Source: Palsa-147 sp049279675 (GTDB lineage: Bacteria; Acidobacteriota; Terriglobia; Acidiferrales; UBA7541). From it: DNA of 64,000 nt. Below the pieces are notes generated by a model that saw only the letters and a program-made list of their open reading frames with translations, was not told the DNA's origin and did no database searches. The first letter of the stretch is position 1; each line of letters begins with the position of its first letter. The translations under genes were made by a program, and so were the position numbers. The stretch covers positions 10,140 to 74,139 of the forward strand of contig JBAPOP010000059.1 in NCBI GenBank assembly GCA_049279675.1, written 5' to 3'. Of the stretch, positions 61,801 through 64,000 are shown piece by piece.

Positions 61801-61946
61801 GTGTTGCTGCTCTCGCGTGTCTCGTGTTGGCCGGTTGCAGCAGCCCTCCGGGAACTCCATCCGGCACCTACAACCTGCAAATCACGGGCACAGCCACTCC
61901 CGGCGGTCAAACGCACTTCGTAGTCATCGTCCTCACCGTCGATTAG
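58830..61946 (+). CDS. Large secreted SBBP beta-propeller repeat protein
   Basis: A 1038-residue exported protein. Signal-like region (VARFVVVGTLFAASVAGIL), a conserved N-terminal domain (LPLRFEANLGQTDSRVKFVSRG ... YRSVYPGVDLVYYG), then seven SBBP repeats each containing YST(F/Y)LGG and a GNAF/TGxT-DFP pattern (from about residue 300). Choice-of-anchor-D/Ig-like domain (IDFSNVLLNKSGPAQIVTFTNNS). The C-terminus has two hydrophobic helices with LAGCSSPPG between them and a short tail. ATG 58830 has GGGGAG upstream; ATG 58794 is the alternative. Probably a surface or secreted adhesion-type protein. Confidence 0.8.
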   Translation: MTMGNTRASDRVARFVVVGTLFAASVAGILARPMTGTPSPLSGVVIAHPAGNAAVARTQTAALAKVYGDLPLRFEANLGQTDSRVKFVSRGADSALFLTATDAVLTLDEPSEHGDVAQNSLHAMQPVNRNRTALRMSLEGADTSAEVRGLASLPGKSNYFVGNDPRSWRTNVPVYSKVKYRSVYPGVDLVYYGSNRALEYDFVVAPRADPARIRLKLDGADGTSIATNGDLVMTTSAGEVRLARPHVFQREGHTQKPVDGGYFLASAGEVGLRLGPYDRNRELIIDPVLQYSTFLGGTNSDAAFAIAVDPSGNAFITGETSSTDFPTSTGALQTSLRGQMNVFITKLNASGSAVVYSTYLGGSAGLGDRGLGIAFDSSGNAFVTGQTQDSDFPTVNAVQATLKSPAGNAFVSEVNSSGSALMFSTYLGGSGSGGDFGKGIAVDSTDSVVVSGQTSSSDFPVMNPLQATMKNSTFTGFVTKFTSGGTPLVYSTYLGGSGIGDSAQALTLDSSGNAYIAGQTASIDFPTTTGAYQTALRGTGFNAFFTEINPAGTAFLYSTFLGGSTANGGAAMGIAIDTSDNAYLTGITTAHDFPITPGAAQSAITGTGGHAFISKINPAGHGAADLVYSTYLGGSNNAVIADRGASIAVDATGNANVTGLTLSTDFPVTPGAFQSTLKSSGGNAFVTRLNSAGTIFLYSTYLGGSSALGDVGNGISLDSTGAAYVVGQTFSSDFPTTPGVLRPNFTAATGLSNGFVSKLGANAVVSVVPSSIDFSNVLLNKSGPAQIVTFTNNSSAPLTLSPAPALTGANASEFQISSACGTAAATITLQPNSDCTVTVNFTPVTLGAAVATLTFFDNDPSSPQVLPLTGNGYLDFTISATSPPALSDGNSSTFTVTVTPIDNSTQTVGISCLGAPAGTTCVLAPNSLTLDGTDAASSIGTVTVASSIKSGDVYGRPSGKFGGKGTLILLAFATIAGLAMTQRRSLRLGFGVAALACLVLAGCSSPPGTPSGTYNLQITGTATPGGQTHFVVIVLTVD

Positions 61947-61986
61947 TACACAACTGTGAAAGAGTGAAGCGTCGTCATTCCGAGGA

Positions 61987-62003
61987 GGACCCGACAAGGG
62001 TCC
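61987..62003 (+). terminator. Hairpin after SBBP gene, REP-like
   Basis: GGACCC-GACAA-GGGTCC, within a GTCATTCCGAGG...GACGAGG frame typical of dispersed palindromic repeats. May end the SBBP transcript; no T-run. Confidence 0.3.
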
Positions 62004-62031
62004 GACGAGGACTCCCTTTCGCCTTTCGTAA

Positions 62032-62051
62032 GGCGCGTCTTCAGACGCGCC
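62032..62051. repeat. Hairpin repeat, TC loop
   Basis: GGCGCGTCT-TC-AGACGCGCC, nine base pairs. Confidence 0.65.
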
Positions 62052-62098
62052 GCTTATGTGCCATTGTGGCGGATGTCGCTCTAATTGCTCTTCAGGGG

Positions 62099-62118
62099 GT
62101 CGGAGCTTCAGCTCCGAC
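62099..62118. repeat. Hairpin repeat, TC loop
   Basis: GTCGGAGCT-TC-AGCTCCGAC, nine base pairs, followed on the plus strand by ATAAAAAAATCG. Confidence 0.65.
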
Positions 62119-62138
62119 ATAAAAAAATCGACAGAGCC

Positions 62139-62152
62139 GCGGCTTCAGCCGC
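62139..62152. repeat. Hairpin repeat, TC loop
   Basis: GCGGCT-TC-AGCCGC, six base pairs. Confidence 0.55.
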
Positions 62153-62277
62153 TGAGGACACTCCTCAAATTGCCGCACACGAATTCGGGCAATCCACTCC
62201 TTCGCCGAAGACTCCGCTTTTCCGTTCGGCGGGAGCCCCGCATCGAGCCGGTCACGCGTACTGCCTTTCGGTGGGAG

Positions 62278-62297
62278 CCCCCGCATTTATGCGGGGG
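62278..62297. repeat. Hairpin repeat, TT loop
   Basis: CCCCCGCAT-TT-ATGCGGGGG, nine base pairs, preceded by GGTGGGAG. Confidence 0.65.
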
Positions 62298-62299
62298 AA

Positions 62300-62317
62300 G
62301 GAGCGCTTTAGCGCTCC
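62300..62317. repeat. Hairpin repeat, TT loop
   Basis: GGAGCGCT-TT-AGCGCTCC, eight base pairs, two bases from the previous hairpin. Confidence 0.65.
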
Positions 62318-62341
62318 GGAAAGAGTCATGCCTACGTTCAT

Positions 62342-62353
62342 GCGCTTTAGCGC
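62342..62353. repeat. Hairpin repeat, TT loop
   Basis: GCGCT-TT-AGCGC, five base pairs, the smallest of the set. Confidence 0.45.
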
Positions 62354-62449
62354 CGGCCCTCGAAAAATCCTGAGCTAGATCCCATTTCAAGCGCGAGCGC
62401 TTTTCCACCGGATTAAGGTCCGGTTCAACCTGACATCCCTGCCGCGAAG

Positions 62450-64000
62450 CTACTCCATTCCCGAAAACTCAATCGCAAGTTCCCGTAGCCGCCGCAAATC
62501 CAGCTTGCCCGTACCCAAATGCGGCAACTCCTCCACATGAAAAAACTGATTCGCCCGCGGCATCCACAAATTCGGCAAATCCGCCTGCGGAAACTTTTCG
62601 AGCACCGCTTTCAAGTCGTCGTCACCAAGCGTGTGCAGCACCACCAGCCGCTCGCCCTTCTTTCCATCCGGCACGCCCGTCACCACGAACGACATCTCCG
62701 TCAGCCCAGCAATTTCATGCAGCTTCTCCTCGACCTTGATATGCGGCACCATCTCTCCACCAATCTTGCTGAACCGGCTCAACCGGTCCGTAATCCTAAG
62801 GAATCCATCTTCATCGAGCGTCGCAATGTCGCCTGTCGTGTACCATCCGTCGTGCAGCACTTCAGCCGTCTTCTCCGGCTTGCCGAGATATCCCTTCATC
62901 ACATTCGGCCCGCGCACAAGCAGCAGCCCCGCCGTATCGAGACGCAGCTGCGCGCGCGTCTCTGGATCAACGATGCGAACCGTAATCCCCGGCAGCGGAT
63001 GCCCAATCCGCCCGCGCTTCGCGCCCACCTGCCGAAATCCCGGCGCGCGATAATCCTTCGTATTCACCGCAACCACCGGCGAGCACTCCGTGCACCCATA
63101 CCCTTCCAGCGGCCTGACGCCGAATCGATCTTCGAACGCCAGCGATACGCGCTCCGGCAATTTCTCCGCGCCGACGAGAACGAATTGCAAGCTCCCGAAA
63201 TCCTCTGGCGCAATCTTGCGTAAGTAGTGCTGCAAAAACGTCGGCGTTGACACGAGAAACGTCACGCGGTACTCGCGTACCAGCGTGCCCACAGGGCCAA
63301 CATCGATCGGGCTCGGATGGTACGCCACGCCCACGCCCAGCACCGCCGGCAGCCATATCGTCACCGTGAACCCGAACGAATGAAAGAATGGCAACACGCC
63401 GAGCAGCGTGTCGTGGCGATTCAGCATAAACGTCTGATCCATCTGCGCGATGTTCGACGCAATATTGAAATGCGTCAGCATCACGCCCTTCGGATCGCCC
63501 GTGCTCCCGCTCGAAAAAATAATCGTGGCGAGATCGTCGAGTTTCGCCGGCCGCCTGCCGCTAAGAATTCGCTCGATCAAGAATGGCGGCAGCGCCCACA
63601 AAAAAAGTGCAGCGAGCCGCTCACCCAACCCAGGCTTCGCCGCAGCATCCTCGATCAGAATCGTTCTGCCTGGCGGCTTCACTGGCAAACGGTCGAGCAG
63701 CAACTGCGTCGTAACCACCGTCTCGAGCTTGCACTGCTCGCCGCACGAAGCCAGCGTCTCGTTCGACGCCGTGTAATTAAGATTCACCGGAATCTTGCCG
63801 CACAGCACCGCCGCGAAATTCACATACGCGCCCGGAACCGACGGCGGCAGCAAAATTCCCACCATTTCCTGGCCCGCCCACAATTTCTTCAATCGCCGCG
63901 CCAAAAATATCGAGCTCAGCAGGACGGCGCCCCATTTCACGCGCGGCCGTCGCATATCCGCCATCGCAAATCGCAGCGGATGCCGGTGCGCGGTGCGCAC
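62450..64000 (-). CDS. Acyl-ACP/CoA synthetase part of an Aas-like protein, 5' end outside window
   Basis: AMP-forming acyl ligase of the Aas/2-acylglycerophosphoethanolamine group (at least 516 residues in the window). Motifs: IFSSGSTGDPKGVMLTH (P-loop), LPFFHSFGFTVTIWLP, VGAEKLPE, GYGCTECSPVVAVN, WYTTGDIATLDEDGFLRITDRLSRFSKIGGEM and a C-terminal GTGKLDLRRL lysine region. The frame is open to the edge, and the first residues (HPLRFAMAD ... EMVGILLPPSVPGAYVN) read as interior sequence. An upstream acyltransferase (PlsC) or transporter domain probably lies outside. Would recycle lysophospholipids at the inner membrane, fitting the Mla genes nearby. Confidence 0.87.
   Translation of the reverse strand: MRTAHRHPLRFAMADMRRPRVKWGAVLLSSIFLARRLKKLWAGQEMVGILLPPSVPGAYVNFAAVLCGKIPVNLNYTASNETLASCGEQCKLETVVTTQLLLDRLPVKPPGRTILIEDAAAKPGLGERLAALFLWALPPFLIERILSGRRPAKLDDLATIIFSSGSTGDPKGVMLTHFNIASNIAQMDQTFMLNRHDTLLGVLPFFHSFGFTVTIWLPAVLGVGVAYHPSPIDVGPVGTLVREYRVTFLVSTPTFLQHYLRKIAPEDFGSLQFVLVGAEKLPERVSLAFEDRFGVRPLEGYGCTECSPVVAVNTKDYRAPGFRQVGAKRGRIGHPLPGITVRIVDPETRAQLRLDTAGLLLVRGPNVMKGYLGKPEKTAEVLHDGWYTTGDIATLDEDGFLRITDRLSRFSKIGGEMVPHIKVEEKLHEIAGLTEMSFVVTGVPDGKKGERLVVLHTLGDDDLKAVLEKFPQADLPNLWMPRANQFFHVEELPHLGTGKLDLRRLRELAIEFSGME

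Larger units (their letters stand above)
61974..62353. repeat. Cluster of palindromic repeats between convergent genes
   Basis: About 380 bases with at least seven near-perfect hairpins: 61987-62003 (GGACCC/GGGTCC), 62032-62051, 62099-62118, 62139-62152, 62278-62297, 62300-62317 and 62342-62353. The last six share one design: a variable GC-rich stem closed by T-A around a two-base TC or TT loop (for example GTCGGAGCT-TC-AGCTCCGAC). Two imperfect copies of TTCGGYGGGAGCCCC(C)GCAT start at 62225 and 62267. The block separates the SBBP gene from the aas-like gene; no ORF of note is seen in 61947-62449. Confidence 0.75.

Overview
This window reads as a chromosomal segment of a Gram-negative bacterium, most probably an Acidobacteriota (Acidobacteriia-type) genome. 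Indicators are: a PadR regulator coupled to an ADOP-type (acidobacterial duplicated orphan permease) MacB-like permease, a TonB-dependent receptor with an N-terminal carboxypeptidase-regulatory domain, a giant SBBP-repeat secreted protein, the birA-coaX order, and a full LPS / Mla / Bam outer-membrane gene set in GC-rich DNA. No rRNA, tRNA, CRISPR array, prophage or classical defence island was found. The window is mostly dense core-genome operons with one insertion sequence and one cluster of palindromic repeats.

Layout. 1-6.7 kb: argS (minus, 3' end outside the window) diverges from larC-metG-tatD-polyprenyl synthase. tatD carries an in-frame TAG followed at once by a possible restart ATG. 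6.7-9.9 kb: a minus-strand trio of CusF-like lipoprotein, TonB receptor and small Cys/His-rich secreted protein, probably a metal (copper?) locus. 9.9-20.3 kb: HDAC-family deacetylase, then minus-strand TlpA/TPR thioredoxin, larE, POTRA-only protein, glmS, purS, adenosine deaminase family, Zn-dependent PLC-like protein and an APC permease. 20.4-23.4 kb: pcrA/uvrD helicase and a secreted unknown. 23.5-30.6 kb: a tightly overlapping Kdo / lipid A / ADP-heptose operon (waaA, lpxK, waaF, gmhB, hldE kinase and nucleotidyltransferase as separate genes, waaC, ICMT-like methyltransferase). 30.6-37.9 kb: small unknowns, then the minus-strand operon birA-coaX-unknown-RNA m5U methyltransferase-comEC.

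37.97-39.34 kb: an IS1182-family element sits in the centre of a palindrome. 39.4-45.5 kb: valS diverges from a near-leaderless PadR-ADOP pair. 45.6-55.1 kb: a long minus-strand housekeeping series, aroC, def, fmt, rsmB, PASTA protein, rpe, BamD-like TPR protein, and a receiver-domain protein with a very long Ala/Pro/Glu tail. 55.3-58.7 kb: VOC protein and the mlaE-mlaF-mlaD lipid-transport operon, whose MlaD ends in five exact 34-residue repeats. 58.8-62.4 kb: SBBP-repeat protein followed by about 400 bp packed with hairpin repeats. 62.45-64 kb: acyl-ACP/CoA synthetase part of an Aas-like protein (5' end outside the window).

Taken together the genes build and maintain the outer membrane (LPS core and lipid A, Bam-like parts, Mla transport, Aas lipid repair) alongside translation genes (argS, metG, valS, fmt, def, rsmB, m5U methyltransferase). 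larC and larE imply nickel-pincer cofactor synthesis. I do not see a clearly novel multi-gene system. The most unusual signals are the split tatD, the IS-in-palindrome together with the repeat cluster, the candidate metal trio, and the repeat architecture of MlaD.
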